Source of the DNA: Thiobius zoothamnicola | GTDB lineage: Bacteria; Pseudomonadota; Gammaproteobacteria; Chromatiales; Chromatiaceae | Direction: 5' to 3' | Length of the DNA: 64,000 bases | NCBI GenBank assembly: GCA_963678215.1 | Contig: OY782758.1 | Coordinates: 2,294,001 to 2,358,000 of the forward strand | Part shown: positions 1-9,366 of the stretch, piece after piece | Layout: each line of letters opens with the position of its first letter | How positions within the stretch are numbered: the first letter of the stretch is position 1 | Program-made: the position numbers and the translations under genes | The notes under the pieces: model-generated | Databases searched by the model: none | What the model was told of the DNA's origin: nothing | The model's input: only the letters and a program-made list of their open reading frames with translations

Positions 1-436
1 GGGAGGGGTTCTGGCTCCTGACAACTATCAACGCTTTTCGTTGGCGTATATGCAGCGCATTGTTGATGGCTTGACCCGGGAATTTGCAGGGCATCGGATT
101 CCGGTGGTTTTGTTCACCAAAGGAGGCGGCCAATGGTTGGAAGTCATGGCAGAAAGCGGCTGTGACGCTTTAGGCGTGGATTGGACGACGGATATTGGCG
201 AGGCTCGTGAGCGGGTCGGACAAAAAGTGGCTTTGCAGGGTAATTTGGATCCCTGCGTATTATATGCTTCGCCAGAGGTGATTCGGAACGCGGTTGGCAA
301 AGTGCTCGAATCTTATGGTGCAGGTTCTGGTCATGTGTTCAATTTGGGACATGGCATTCATCCTGAAATACCGCCTGAACATGCCGCCGCCATGATTACG
401 GCGGTTCATGAACTGAGCGTCCAATACCATGTCTGA
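1..436 (+). CDS. hemE: Uroporphyrinogen decarboxylase, C-terminal part (cut by window edge)
   Basis: Converts uroporphyrinogen III to coproporphyrinogen III in haem and sirohaem synthesis, in the cytoplasm. The reading frame is open to the left edge (first full codon at position 2) and gives about 144 C-terminal residues of a family of about 350. The C-terminal signature is clear: FTKGGGQWLEVM, the GVDWTTD segment, ALQGNLDPCVLYAS, and the ending VFNLGHGIHPEIPPEH. A TTG inside the frame is not a start, since the homology continues upstream to the edge. The next gene, dsbD, starts 65 bases after the stop in the same direction. Confidence 0.95.
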   Translation, partial: GGVLAPDNYQRFSLAYMQRIVDGLTREFAGHRIPVVLFTKGGGQWLEVMAESGCDALGVDWTTDIGEARERVGQKVALQGNLDPCVLYASPEVIRNAVGKVLESYGAGSGHVFNLGHGIHPEIPPEHAAAMITAVHELSVQYHV

Positions 437-501
437 ATGCGCATAGCTGCAGCTTGAGTGAAATGAACAGGGCTGCCGAACTATTTGAGCAGAGTCGGAA
501 T

Positions 502-2817
502 ATGTCTAAATCAATTATCCATTACTTGTTGGCGTTGATCTGTCTGAGCAGTCTGGCCTGGGCTGAAGAGGACTTTCTCCATCCAGATGAAGCTTTCGTG
601 GCGTCTGCAGAGGCCGTGGGCAGAGATCGTGTTCGCGTGGATTGGCGGATCGCCGAAGGTTATTATCTGTACCAAAGTAAATTCCGTCTCCAAATTGATG
701 GGGAAGAGGCGCGACTGGGCGAACCGGTGTTGCCGGAAGCGTTGAGTCAGACTGACCCCATCTTTGGCGAAGTCTGGGTGTACCGCCATCAAGTCAGCAT
801 GGAAGCGCCGTTAGAAGTTTTGCCGGATGACCTGAATGAACTCGTGTTGAAAGTCCGTTCGCAAGGGTGTGCGGATCGGGGAATCTGTTATCCACCGCAG
901 ACACAGACGATTAAAATCGTTTTGCCGTCGGCTGAAGCAACGGCTGGCGGGATGCTCCCCACCTTGCCATCGGATGCGTTGTTTGGATTGGGTGGACTGG
1001 ATGACGCATTGGGCCTGGCTGATATGGAGGATGATATTTTGTCCCCTGAGCAGGCTTTTCAAACGGCGGCGGAAAGCTTGCATGGCGATTATCTGAATGT
1101 GAACTGGCGAATCGCCGAAGGGACTTATCTCTATCAGGATAAGATTCAAGTCGAATTAATTGGCGATGGCGTCGCATTGGGCCAATATGATTTGCCTGAA
1201 CCGGATATTAAAAAGGATTCAGTCAAACCGGATGGCAGTATCGGTGACGTGCTGGTTTACCATGATGCCATTGCGTTAAAGATTCCTTTGCGGCGTACTC
1301 ATCAGGCCGCGACGGAAGTAGAGGTGAAAGTCGCCTATCAAGGATGCGCGGATCGCGGGATATGTTATCCGCCACAACAGGATAGTTTCATATTGGCTTT
1401 ACCGGCGGGCGAAGGCGCTGTGGCGATGGCTGATACTGCGCAATCAGCTGTGATTGCCGCTGCCACCGAAACGTCTGCAGAGGTCCTGCTCAATCAGGAA
1501 GATGCCATCCTGCAGGACTTGCAGACCGCAGCCCCTGGGTTCGCCATCCTGCTGAGTTTGGGGCTGGGGGTGCTGGTTGCGTTCACCGCTTGCATGTATC
1601 CGATGATTCCTATTCTGTCCTCGTTGATTATGGGGCAGGGGGGCAATTGCACGCCATTACGCGCATTTAATCTCTCTCTGGCTTATACCCAAGGCATTGC
1701 TTTGACCTTTGGGGTGCTGGGTGCGGCTATGGCGCTGGTCGGCAAGGAACTGGGGATTCAGGGCAGTTTGCAAACGCCTTGGGTTTTGATTCCATCCGCC
1801 TTGCTGTTCGTCGGTCTGGCGTTGTCCATGTTCGGTTTCTATCAGATTCAAATGCCAAGCGCGATTCAGTCGCGTTTAAATCAATGGTCCAATGCGCGTG
1901 AGGGCGGTTCTATCGTCGGCGTTTTGATGATGGGCGTGCTGTCTGCACTGATTGTCGGCCCTTGTGGTGGGCCGATATTACTGGCCGTATTGGCTTTTGC
2001 CGCCCAATCAGAAAGCATCTTGAATGGCTTCCTGTATTTATGGCTGTTTGGTACGGGCATGGGATTGCCATTATTGTTGATGGGTGCAGGCGGTGGGGTC
2101 TTGCTGCCGAAAGCGGGCGTTTGGATGGATACGGTTAAAGCCACAGGTGGTGTCATTATGTTGGGCCTGGCGATTACCTTTCTGGAACGCCTCAGTCCGA
2201 CCTACATCCCGACATCGGCCATTATGCTGATGTGGGGCGCTTTATTGATTGTCGTGGCGATGTATCTGGGCGCGCTTAGACCCTTACCGGTAGAAAAAAA
2301 TGGTTGGCGCACCTTCTGGCAAGGTTTGGGGCTGATTCTGTTGATCTATGGGGCATTATTTTTGATTGGCATCGCGGCCGGTGGCAAGGATACGCTGCAA
2401 CCGCTGAAAGGCGTGTTTGGTGGTGCTGCCACGACTGATCAGGCGACTGAAACAAGATTCAAACGGATTAAAACCATGGACGATTTGCAACGTGAAGTGC
2501 TTGCAGCGAAAGCGGAGGGCAAACCGGTGATGTTGGATTTTTATGCCGACTGGTGTACCTATTGCAAGACGATGGAGCAAGTGGTTTTCCCTCATCCGCA
2601 GGTGCATGCCGCATTAGCGGATTATGTGTTGTTGCAAGCGGATATCACCCGTCAGGATGCGGCGGACCGGGCATTGGCGGATGCTTTGCAGATGCCTGCG
2701 CCGCCCGCACTGTATTTCTGGAATCGACAAGGTGAGGAACTGCGTTCGCACCGTTTGATCGGTAATGTGACTGTGGATCAATTGGCGGCCCGCGCCGCTC
2801 AGGTGGCGCAGTTATGA
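502..2817 (+). CDS. dsbD: Thiol:disulfide interchange protein DsbD with duplicated N-terminal domain
   Basis: Inner-membrane reductase that carries electrons from cytoplasmic thioredoxin to periplasmic thiol proteins. ATG 502 gives a good signal peptide (about residues 1-21, ending SSLAWA); a TTG at 454 and an ATG at 463 would put charged residues before it. Order: two DsbD-alpha-like periplasmic domains, each with a CADRGICYPP motif (Cys123/129 and Cys282/288); a membrane domain with the active cysteines in TACMYPM (Cys364) and GPCGGP (Cys488); and a C-terminal thioredoxin domain with WCTYCK at about 684. At 771 residues it is about 200 longer than E. coli DsbD because of the second N-terminal domain. 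Its stop overlaps the next start (ATGA), so the two are probably translationally coupled. Confidence 0.93.
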   Translation: MSKSIIHYLLALICLSSLAWAEEDFLHPDEAFVASAEAVGRDRVRVDWRIAEGYYLYQSKFRLQIDGEEARLGEPVLPEALSQTDPIFGEVWVYRHQVSMEAPLEVLPDDLNELVLKVRSQGCADRGICYPPQTQTIKIVLPSAEATAGGMLPTLPSDALFGLGGLDDALGLADMEDDILSPEQAFQTAAESLHGDYLNVNWRIAEGTYLYQDKIQVELIGDGVALGQYDLPEPDIKKDSVKPDGSIGDVLVYHDAIALKIPLRRTHQAATEVEVKVAYQGCADRGICYPPQQDSFILALPAGEGAVAMADTAQSAVIAAATETSAEVLLNQEDAILQDLQTAAPGFAILLSLGLGVLVAFTACMYPMIPILSSLIMGQGGNCTPLRAFNLSLAYTQGIALTFGVLGAAMALVGKELGIQGSLQTPWVLIPSALLFVGLALSMFGFYQIQMPSAIQSRLNQWSNAREGGSIVGVLMMGVLSALIVGPCGGPILLAVLAFAAQSESILNGFLYLWLFGTGMGLPLLLMGAGGGVLLPKAGVWMDTVKATGGVIMLGLAITFLERLSPTYIPTSAIMLMWGALLIVVAMYLGALRPLPVEKNGWRTFWQGLGLILLIYGALFLIGIAAGGKDTLQPLKGVFGGAATTDQATETRFKRIKTMDDLQREVLAAKAEGKPVMLDFYADWCTYCKTMEQVVFPHPQVHAALADYVLLQADITRQDAADRALADALQMPAPPALYFWNRQGEELRSHRLIGNVTVDQLAARAAQVAQL

Positions 2818-3404
2818 ACCCATTGTTTTTGGCTGGCGTCGCTTTTGTCGGTGTGGTGCTTGGCGGCTTGCTGGGCTTTGCCTTGAAATCGACGGAAATT
2901 GAAGAACCCGCCATTTTCATCGCCAATCAGTCCATGGATATGGCGGAAGTTTCCATCCTGCCGGATTTCAGTTATCCAGACCTTCAGGGCAAGGAAAGAC
3001 AGAGCGGCGAATGGCGCGCCAAGATTCTGGTGTTGAATTTTTGGGCGACCTGGTGTCCACCCTGTCGTGAAGAAACGCCGTTGTTCGTCGATCTGCAAGC
3101 ACAATACCGGCATGATAACGTGAAGTTTGTGAGTATTGCGATTGATGACTTAGAGCCTGTTAAGGCATTTGTCGAGGAATACCAAATTAACTACCCTGTG
3201 TTGATGGGGGATATGGACGCGGTTGCTTTATCGCGCAAACTGGGCAACCGGTTTGAAGGCCTGCCTTTCACGGTGGTGGTTGCGCCCGGCGGTTCTGTGA
3301 TCCTGCGCCATACCGGTGGCATTAGCCGCCAGCAATTGGAGCCGGTGTTGCAAGAAGCGATTGATAAAGGGCGTCGCACGCATGAACCCACCAAGCGGAT
3401 TTAG
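2814..3404 (+). CDS. TlpA/ResA-like membrane-anchored thioredoxin
   Basis: 196 residues. An N-terminal membrane anchor (about residues 3-25) is followed by a periplasmic thioredoxin fold with the active site WCPPCREE (Trp80, Cys81, Cys84) and the conserved segment LPFTVVVAPGG near the C-terminus. Proteins of this TlpA/ResA/CcmG class reduce disulfides in envelope proteins, often during cytochrome c maturation. The ATG overlaps the stop of dsbD by four bases, and DsbD is the usual electron donor for such proteins, so the pair very likely forms one reducing pathway. The client protein cannot be named from the sequence. Confidence 0.88.
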   Translation: MNPLFLAGVAFVGVVLGGLLGFALKSTEIEEPAIFIANQSMDMAEVSILPDFSYPDLQGKERQSGEWRAKILVLNFWATWCPPCREETPLFVDLQAQYRHDNVKFVSIAIDDLEPVKAFVEEYQINYPVLMGDMDAVALSRKLGNRFEGLPFTVVVAPGGSVILRHTGGISRQQLEPVLQEAIDKGRRTHEPTKRI

Positions 3405-3418
3405 CGCCTACGGTTGTT

Positions 3419-3928
3419 ATGATAGATGAGCGAACCCTGTTCCGTGAAGCGATGTCCGGTGTGCAGACGCATACGGACGAGTGTGCGGAACCTTATCGTA
3501 AAAAACTGAAGCCTAATCCGCTGACACACCGGCAAGCGGTTGAACAAGGTGAAGATCTGGCGGATTTGACGATTGAAACGCCGAATTTCCTCGAATTCCG
3601 CCGTCCCGGTATCCAACATCGTGTCTTTCACGATTTGCAGCGTGGCTATATTTCGCCGGAAGGTTCATTGGACTTGCATGGCATGCGGGTTGCTGAAGCC
3701 AGGCGGGCGTTCGCCCGTTTTTTTGCCCAAAGCCTGGATCGCGGCATGCGCTGCGTGCGTATTATTCATGGCAAAGGACGGGGTTCAGCGAGTCAGCAGC
3801 CAGTGTTAAAGCAAAAAGTTCACCATTGGTTGTTGCAAAAACAGGAAGTCCTGGCATTCGTCACGGCACCACGTTGGGATGGCGGCTCTGGTGCCGTGTA
3901 TCTGTTGCTGGCGCGCAAAAGAAAATGA
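3419..3928 (+). CDS. Smr domain protein (SmrA/SmrB-like)
   Basis: 169 residues with a C-terminal Smr (MutS2-related) domain from about residue 80: the LDLHGMRV motif (Asp85 to Gly88), then RIIHGKGRGS and a C-terminal AVYLLLARK strand. Smr domains are nucleic-acid nicking or binding modules; E. coli SmrB cuts mRNA at collided ribosomes. The N-terminal 75 residues are charged and probably flexible, as in SmrA/SmrB. No strong Shine-Dalgarno sequence precedes ATG 3419, which starts 14 bases after the thioredoxin gene, so it may be read with that operon. SmrA and SmrB cannot be told apart here. Confidence 0.87.
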   Translation: MIDERTLFREAMSGVQTHTDECAEPYRKKLKPNPLTHRQAVEQGEDLADLTIETPNFLEFRRPGIQHRVFHDLQRGYISPEGSLDLHGMRVAEARRAFARFFAQSLDRGMRCVRIIHGKGRGSASQQPVLKQKVHHWLLQKQEVLAFVTAPRWDGGSGAVYLLLARKRK

Positions 3929-4455
3929 TGAAATCCTTTGCATGCAGATTCAATGATCACACAATGCTGCTGGTGTTCAGTGGGTTTCACGTTGGTATGT
4001 GATCACTGGCTTCATTGCAAAACGCTTATCGCCCAAAATCACCGGAGCAATGTGAGTAAGCAGCAAAATTCTGCGTTGGTGTGTACTTCGGTTTCTAAGA
4101 TCATAGCTGTTTATTTGACCATTACACTGCCAGTTGCGCCGTGATGCGGTAGTCAGGCAGCCCATAGTCGGGGTGTATGAGGTGTTTGGGTTAAAAAATC
4201 AAAATACACGGCGATTCATGCGTTTCGATCCGTGCTTTTCTTGATCGTCGCGTTCTACTTTGGGTCGTCGTCTTATTCATTTAAATGAAAACTCTGCTTG
4301 ATGTCATTGCTGTAAAGGGCTTATTGGCTCAAATATGTGGCTTTTTAATGAATTATTTATGACGATAGTACCTTGATTAGAGAGACTTAATTCGTTCTAA
4401 TCCAACCCTTAAGATTTTTTATAACAACTGAAATAACTCTGGAGGGGATGGTTAA
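3929..4455. other. Intergenic region without a supported gene
   Basis: About 530 bases between the Smr gene and the TRAP binding protein. Short open frames on both strands (under 70 codons) show no recognisable family and no ribosome binding site. The last 120 bases are AT-rich and end in a strong Shine-Dalgarno (GGAGGGG, about 4441) before the ATG at 4456, so the promoter of the TRAP genes probably lies here. Confidence 0.6.
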
Positions 4456-5457
4456 ATGAAAATCTTAGTCGCAACGGTGGCCACTGTTGCTTTGGCTGTA
4501 TCCAGTCATCTTTGGGCCGCAGGGGCCTGTGAAAAAGGTGAAATCGTCATTAAGTTCAGCCATGTTACTGCTGCTCAGGGGCATCCTAAAGGTGAAGCGG
4601 CGGCTTTGTTGGAGAAGCGCGTCAATCAAGAGATGGATGGCAAAGTCTGTATGCTGGTCTATCCTAACAAGCAGTTATATAACGATAAGAAGGTTTTGGA
4701 GGCGATGTTGTTAGGCGATGTGCAGATGGCTGCGCCTTCATTATCCAAATTTGAGAAATATACTAAAAAGTTCCGTATTTTCGATTTACCTTTCATGTTC
4801 ACGGACATTGACGCGGTTGATCGCTTCCAGAATTCGGAGGCGGGTCAGAAGTTGAAAAACGCTATGCGGAGAAAAGGTTTGCAGGGTTTGGCGTTCTGGC
4901 ATAACGGTATGAAGCAGATGTCGGCGAACAGGCCGTTGCTTAAGCCGGAAGATGCTGCCGGGCTGAAATTCCGTATTCAGAGTTCGGATGTGTTGAAGGC
5001 GCAATTTGAGCAATTGAATGCCAATCCACAGAAAATGGCGTTTTCTGAAGTGTATGGCTCCTTACAGACTGGAGTTGTGGATGGTCAGGAAAACACTTGG
5101 TCCAATATCTATACCAAAAAGTTTTTTGAAGTGCAGGATGGCGTAACAGAAACCAATCATGGCGTATTGGATTATATGCTGGTCACTTCGGTTGAATTTT
5201 GGGATAGCTTGCCGCGTTCTGTACGGCGTCAGTTGAAAGGGATTATTGATGAAGTCACCTTTGCGCGTAACAATATATCCACGGCGATTAATGCCGCCAA
5301 CCGTCAGCGGGTGATTGATTCAGGCAAAGAAGTCCGTACTTTGACACCCAGTCAGAGAGAGGCTTGGGTTGATGCACTTAAACCTGTTTGGAATGAATTT
5401 GAAAAGGATGTGGGTACTGATTTGATCAGGGCCGCCCAGCGAGCTAACCGAGGTTGA
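4456..5457 (+). CDS. dctP: TRAP transporter solute-binding protein, DctP family
   Basis: 333-residue periplasmic binding protein of a TRAP (tripartite ATP-independent) transporter. Signal peptide about residues 1-21 (ends HLWAAG). Family features: IVIKFSHVTA near the N-terminus, KGEAAALLEKRV, FDLPFMFTD, the substrate-contacting stretch KFRIQSSDVLKAQF, and GVVDGQENTWSNI, where the Arg is expected to bind the ligand carboxylate. It collects a carboxylate-type ligand, probably a C4-dicarboxylate, and delivers it to DctQM. A strong Shine-Dalgarno precedes the ATG. A terminator follows at once, the usual arrangement for making the binding protein in excess over the membrane subunits. The substrate is inferred from the family only. 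Confidence 0.92.
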   Translation: MKILVATVATVALAVSSHLWAAGACEKGEIVIKFSHVTAAQGHPKGEAAALLEKRVNQEMDGKVCMLVYPNKQLYNDKKVLEAMLLGDVQMAAPSLSKFEKYTKKFRIFDLPFMFTDIDAVDRFQNSEAGQKLKNAMRRKGLQGLAFWHNGMKQMSANRPLLKPEDAAGLKFRIQSSDVLKAQFEQLNANPQKMAFSEVYGSLQTGVVDGQENTWSNIYTKKFFEVQDGVTETNHGVLDYMLVTSVEFWDSLPRSVRRQLKGIIDEVTFARNNISTAINAANRQRVIDSGKEVRTLTPSQREAWVDALKPVWNEFEKDVGTDLIRAAQRANRG

Positions 5458-5511
5458 TCACGCATCTTTGATTCATCAAAACAGGTTCTTAGCTAAGAGA
5501 GAAATTATCCT

Positions 5512-5567
5512 GCCCTGGATTTGAAAGTGGATTCATCATTCCGCTTTCAATCAGGGCGGTTTTTTTA
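5512..5567 (+). terminator. Rho-independent terminator after dctP
   Basis: Long hairpin: GCCCTGgATTTGAAAGTGGA (5512-5531) pairs with a matching arm ending CTTTCAATCAGGGC (about 5541-5557), with one bulge and one G-U pair, followed by a run of seven to eight T (5560-5566). It lies 55 bases after the dctP stop and before dctQ, so it may attenuate read-through to dctQM. Confidence 0.9.
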
Positions 5568-5729
5568 TTGTCGGCATCTATGGTGTTTAACAGCTTGTTA
5601 AGCGCTGCCGTTAATTTCTCTCGACATCTGTAAATTCCGGGTTCCGCAAAAATGTTTGATTAACCTGACATGAATTTGTCGGGTTATGAGCGGTTGTGCA
5701 TTGTGCAATTTCGATGAAAGGTCAGGCTA

Positions 5730-6329
5730 ATGTCTATGAGAGGAAGACTCAGTTATCTTTTTAACGAGTTTGAAGAGATTGCTATCGCCAGTTTACTGGG
5801 CATGATGACAGTGATCACCTTTGCCAACGTGGTGGCGCGTTATGTGTTTGAGTCCAATTTATTGTGGGCTTTGGAGGCAACAACCTATTTATTCGCTTGG
5901 TTGGTTTTATTTGGCGTGAGTTATGCGGTGAAGATCTCTGCGCATCTTGGGGTTGATGCGTTACTTAACCGTTTTTCGCCGCAATTACAGAGAATTTGTG
6001 GATTGGCCGCTGTGACGGCGTGTTTGATTTTCTCAGCTTTATTGTTGTACGGCGGTTGGGATTATTGGTCCAAGTTCGCTTTCAAGCTGGCCTTTCTTGA
6101 AGTTGAGGACATCCCTTTTCCTGTTTGGTTGCAAGGTTGGTTGGGCTATATCGAAGATGGCGAACCCTTCTATGAAAAAATACCGCGTTTTATCCCTTAC
6201 TTTATTTTGCCGGTAGGGATGGCTTTATTATTGTTTCGTTATTTACAAGCGGCATGGCGTATCTGGCATGGCGAACAACGGTTGTTGATCGCCAGCCACG
6301 AAGTTGAATCGGCTACTGAGAATCAATAG
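5730..6329 (+). CDS. dctQ: TRAP transporter small permease subunit, DctQ family
   Basis: 199 residues with four predicted membrane helices (about residues 15-38, 47-68, 89-110, 151-170). The N-terminal ANVVARYVF motif and the WALEATTYLFAWLVLFGVSYAV block are typical of DctQ. It pairs with the large subunit to form the membrane domain that accepts substrate from DctP. It follows the dctP terminator by about 160 bases and runs 8 bases ahead of dctM, so dctQM are one transcription unit. A loop of about 25 residues between helices 3 and 4 makes it a little longer than the usual 160-180. Confidence 0.9.
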   Translation: MSMRGRLSYLFNEFEEIAIASLLGMMTVITFANVVARYVFESNLLWALEATTYLFAWLVLFGVSYAVKISAHLGVDALLNRFSPQLQRICGLAAVTACLIFSALLLYGGWDYWSKFAFKLAFLEVEDIPFPVWLQGWLGYIEDGEPFYEKIPRFIPYFILPVGMALLLFRYLQAAWRIWHGEQRLLIASHEVESATENQ

Positions 6330-6337
6330 GACATCCA

Positions 6338-7744
6338 ATGGAAATATTATTCTTATTTGTTGCGGTCATCCTTTTATTGTTGATTGGTGTGCCGATTGCT
6401 GTTGCGCTGGGTTTATCCAGCATCGGCTTTTTGCTGTATCACTCAGATAGTTCCCTGGCTTCTGTCGCTCAAACCTTATTCGAGGCATTTGAAGGGCACT
6501 ATACTTTATTGGCTATCCCTTTCTTTATTCTGGCCTCCTCTTATATGTCAACAGGTGGTGTGGCGAAGCGGATTATCCGGTTTGCGATCGCCATGGTTGG
6601 CCATGTGCGTGGTGGTCTGGCCATCGCTGGCGTGTTCGCCTGTATGTTGTTTGCCGCTTTGTCGGGATCTTCTCCTGCCACTGTGGTGGCGATTGGCACC
6701 CTGGTGATCAGCGGTATGGTGAAGGTGGGTTACACCAAAGAATTCGCTGCTGGGGTCATTTGTAATGCAGGCACCTTGGGCATTTTGATTCCGCCTTCTA
6801 TCGTAATGGTGGTTTATGCAGCGGCGACCGATGTGTCGGTTGGACGTATGTTCCTGGCCGGGGTGATTCCGGGCATTTTGGCGGGCGTGATGCTGATGAT
6901 TGGCATCTATGTGGTTGCGCGGATCAAAAACCTGCCAGCCCAGCCTTGGGCAGGTTTTTCTGAAATACGTGATTCGGCGATTGATGCCGGGTGGGGCTTG
7001 TTTCTTATCGTCATTATCCTCGGTGGTATTTATGGCGGTGTCTTCACCCCAACAGAAGCCGCCTCGGTTGCTTCCGTTTATGCGTTCTTGATTGCGAATT
7101 TCATATACCGTGACATGGGGCCATTGAAAGATAATCCCAGCCGTCGTGAAGGCGAGGTTTGGTTAACCGGACTCGTGCGTAGTTGGTGGCAGTTTTTTGT
7201 TTACCTGATTCCGGCGATTTTCCATCCAGACCACCGGAAGACTTTATTGGAAGGCGGCAAGCTGACCATCATGTTGTTGTTTATCATCGCCAACGCCTTG
7301 ATATTGAAGCATGTGCTGACGGAAGAGCAGATTCCGCAACAAATCGCTTCGGCGATGCTGGCGGCGGGCTTTGGCGCTTTGGTCTTCTTGATTATTGTGA
7401 ATCTGATTTTGTTGATCGGTGGTCAGTTCATGGAGCCGTCGGGTCTGATTGTGATCGTGGCACCGTTGGTTTTTCCGATCGCTATTGAGTTGGGCATTGA
7501 TCCGATTCATTTGGGCATCATTATGGTGGTCAACATGGAGATTGGCATGATCACGCCGCCTGTCGGTTTGAACCTGTTTGTGACGTCAGGGGTGGCGAAA
7601 ATGTCTGTGTTGTCTGTCGTGCGTGCGGCCATGCCTTGGTTAAGTATTTTGTTGGTTTTCCTGGTGATGGTCACTTACATCCCTTGGCTGTCAACTTTCC
7701 TGCCAAATACCTTGATGGGGCCTGAAACGATCACGATACATTGA
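6338..7744 (+). CDS. dctM: TRAP transporter large permease subunit, DctM family
   Basis: 468 residues, almost wholly hydrophobic with at least 11 membrane helices; this is the sodium-coupled transport subunit. Signatures include AALSGSSPATVVAIGTLV, GTLGILIPPSIVMVVYA, GGVFTPTEAAS and the second-half NMEIGMITPPVGLNLFV, the paired motifs of the inverted repeat that form the transport site. At 468 residues it is longer than the usual 425-430: an insertion of about 50 residues (roughly 262-312, with PSRREGEVWLTGLVRSWW) lies between the two halves. The start 8 bases after dctQ suits translational coupling. Confidence 0.92.
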   Translation: MEILFLFVAVILLLLIGVPIAVALGLSSIGFLLYHSDSSLASVAQTLFEAFEGHYTLLAIPFFILASSYMSTGGVAKRIIRFAIAMVGHVRGGLAIAGVFACMLFAALSGSSPATVVAIGTLVISGMVKVGYTKEFAAGVICNAGTLGILIPPSIVMVVYAAATDVSVGRMFLAGVIPGILAGVMLMIGIYVVARIKNLPAQPWAGFSEIRDSAIDAGWGLFLIVIILGGIYGGVFTPTEAASVASVYAFLIANFIYRDMGPLKDNPSRREGEVWLTGLVRSWWQFFVYLIPAIFHPDHRKTLLEGGKLTIMLLFIIANALILKHVLTEEQIPQQIASAMLAAGFGALVFLIIVNLILLIGGQFMEPSGLIVIVAPLVFPIAIELGIDPIHLGIIMVVNMEIGMITPPVGLNLFVTSGVAKMSVLSVVRAAMPWLSILLVFLVMVTYIPWLSTFLPNTLMGPETITIH

Positions 7745-7774
7745 TGAGTATTTTGTCGATTCAGTCATAGTGGG

Positions 7775-7804
7775 AGCAAAAAAATGGGGCCTGTAAAAGG
7801 CCCC
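7775..7804 (-). terminator. Rho-independent terminator of the prp operon
   Basis: On the minus strand, AGGGGCCT (7798-7805) and AGGCCCC (7786-7792) form a perfect 7-bp stem with a 5-base loop, followed by a T run (the complement of AAAAAAA just before 7785). It lies 87 bases past the prpD stop and between convergent genes, so it may also stop dctM transcripts. Confidence 0.85.
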
Positions 7805-7890
7805 TAACCAGCTCGGAGAGAACATGGGAAAGAAAGATTGAAAAGCTACTCAGGCCGGGTGATGTCCGCCTGAGTGGATTCCAGCTTCTG

Positions 7891-9342
7891 CTACAGGGCC
7901 ATCAGTTGCATCACTTCATCCACGCCAGCATTTTCAAAGCGGCTTTGTTCCGCACAGAGGGTTAACAAGCGCCCGGCTTTTTTCTCTGGTAGCTTGCCAC
8001 GTACATAACGCTCGAATTTTTCAACCAGTTTTGGAATGCCTTCGTCGCGGCGGCGGCGGTGACCAATCGGATAATCCACGACGATGTTGTCAGTGGTGGT
8101 TCCGTCTTTAAAGCAGACTTGCACTGCATTGCCGATGGCGCGTTTGTCGGCTTCCAGATATTCACGCGTGAAGCGCGTGTCTTCAACACATGCCATTTTA
8201 CGGCGTAACGCATCCACGCGAGGATCCTGCGCGACTCCGTCTTCGTAATCTTCCGCCGTCAAACGACCAAAAATCAGGGGGATGGCGACCATATATTGGA
8301 TGCAATGGTCACGATCTGCCGGGTTATTCAATGGGCCGGTTTTATTGATGATGCGGTCACCGGATTCCTGAGTTTGAATGATGACTTTTTCAATATCATC
8401 CAGGCGGTCACAGACTTGCTCATGCAAAGCAAGCGCGGCTTCCACGGCGGTTTGCGCATGGAATTCAGCCGGGAAAGCGATTTTAAACAGGATATTTTCC
8501 ATCACATAAGTGCCGTAACCCTGCTTAAATGACAAGTTGTCGCCTTTGAATGAAACATCCTGAAATCCCCAGCCTTTTGCGGTGATGGCCGACGGATAAC
8601 CCATTTCGCCGCGCTCGGCCATCATGGCCAGAAACAGTCCTCGGGCTGATGCGTCACCCGCCGCCCAGGATTTACGTGAACCCGTGTTGGGCGCATGGCG
8701 ATAGGTGCGCAATGACGAACCATCCAGCCAGGCGTGCGATACGGCATTTAGAGTTTCCGCGCGATTACAGCCGAGCATTTGCGCGGAAATTGCAGTGGAT
8801 GCGATGCGTACCAGCATCACATGATCCAGACCAACGCGATTAAAGCTGTTTTCCAGGGCGATGACGCCTTGTATTTCGTGCGCTTTGATCATGGCGATGA
8901 TCACATCACGCATGGTTAGCGGCGTTTCGCCGCGCGCTATGCGCTGACGTGAGAGGTAGTCCGCCAGACCTAAAATCGCGCCCAGATTATCGGATGGGTG
9001 TCCCCATTCCGCCGCCAGCCAGGTATCGTTGTAATCCAACCAGCGCACCATAGCGCCAATGTTCCAGGCGGCACGCACGGGATCCAATTGATAAGCTGTG
9101 CCGGGCACGCGAGCACCGAGCGCCATCTCAGCGCCTGGAACAATTGGGCCAAGCATTTTGGTGCAGGCGGGATAATTTAAGGCGTATAAACCACAGCCGA
9201 TGGTATCCATCCAGCAATAGCGCGCGGTTTGCATGGCTTCGTCAGACTGGGTGACATCGTAATCCAGCACATAATCAACAATATCTTGGATAACCTGATC
9301 GAAATCCGGGCGTGAAGCGTCCAATACAGCAGCTTTTGACAT
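7891..9342 (-). CDS. prpD: 2-methylcitrate dehydratase PrpD
   Basis: 483 residues, the usual length for PrpD. Dehydrates (2S,3S)-2-methylcitrate in the methylcitrate cycle for propionyl-CoA oxidation. Family blocks seen: YCWMDTIGCGLYAL near residue 45, DYNDTWLAAEWGHPSDN, HEIQGVIALENSFN, SHAWLDGSSLRTYRHAPNTGSRKSWAAGDA and FPAEFHAQTAVEAA. A Shine-Dalgarno (AGGAAA) precedes ATG 9342. It is the last gene of prpB-prpC-prpD, 24 bases after prpC. Since PrpD is present rather than AcnD/PrpF, the remaining hydration to methylisocitrate is probably done by a general aconitase elsewhere. Confidence 0.95.
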   Translation of the reverse strand: MSKAAVLDASRPDFDQVIQDIVDYVLDYDVTQSDEAMQTARYCWMDTIGCGLYALNYPACTKMLGPIVPGAEMALGARVPGTAYQLDPVRAAWNIGAMVRWLDYNDTWLAAEWGHPSDNLGAILGLADYLSRQRIARGETPLTMRDVIIAMIKAHEIQGVIALENSFNRVGLDHVMLVRIASTAISAQMLGCNRAETLNAVSHAWLDGSSLRTYRHAPNTGSRKSWAAGDASARGLFLAMMAERGEMGYPSAITAKGWGFQDVSFKGDNLSFKQGYGTYVMENILFKIAFPAEFHAQTAVEAALALHEQVCDRLDDIEKVIIQTQESGDRIINKTGPLNNPADRDHCIQYMVAIPLIFGRLTAEDYEDGVAQDPRVDALRRKMACVEDTRFTREYLEADKRAIGNAVQVCFKDGTTTDNIVVDYPIGHRRRRDEGIPKLVEKFERYVRGKLPEKKAGRLLTLCAEQSRFENAGVDEVMQLMAL

Positions 9343-9366
9343 ACGAAATTTCCTGTGTTTGATGAT

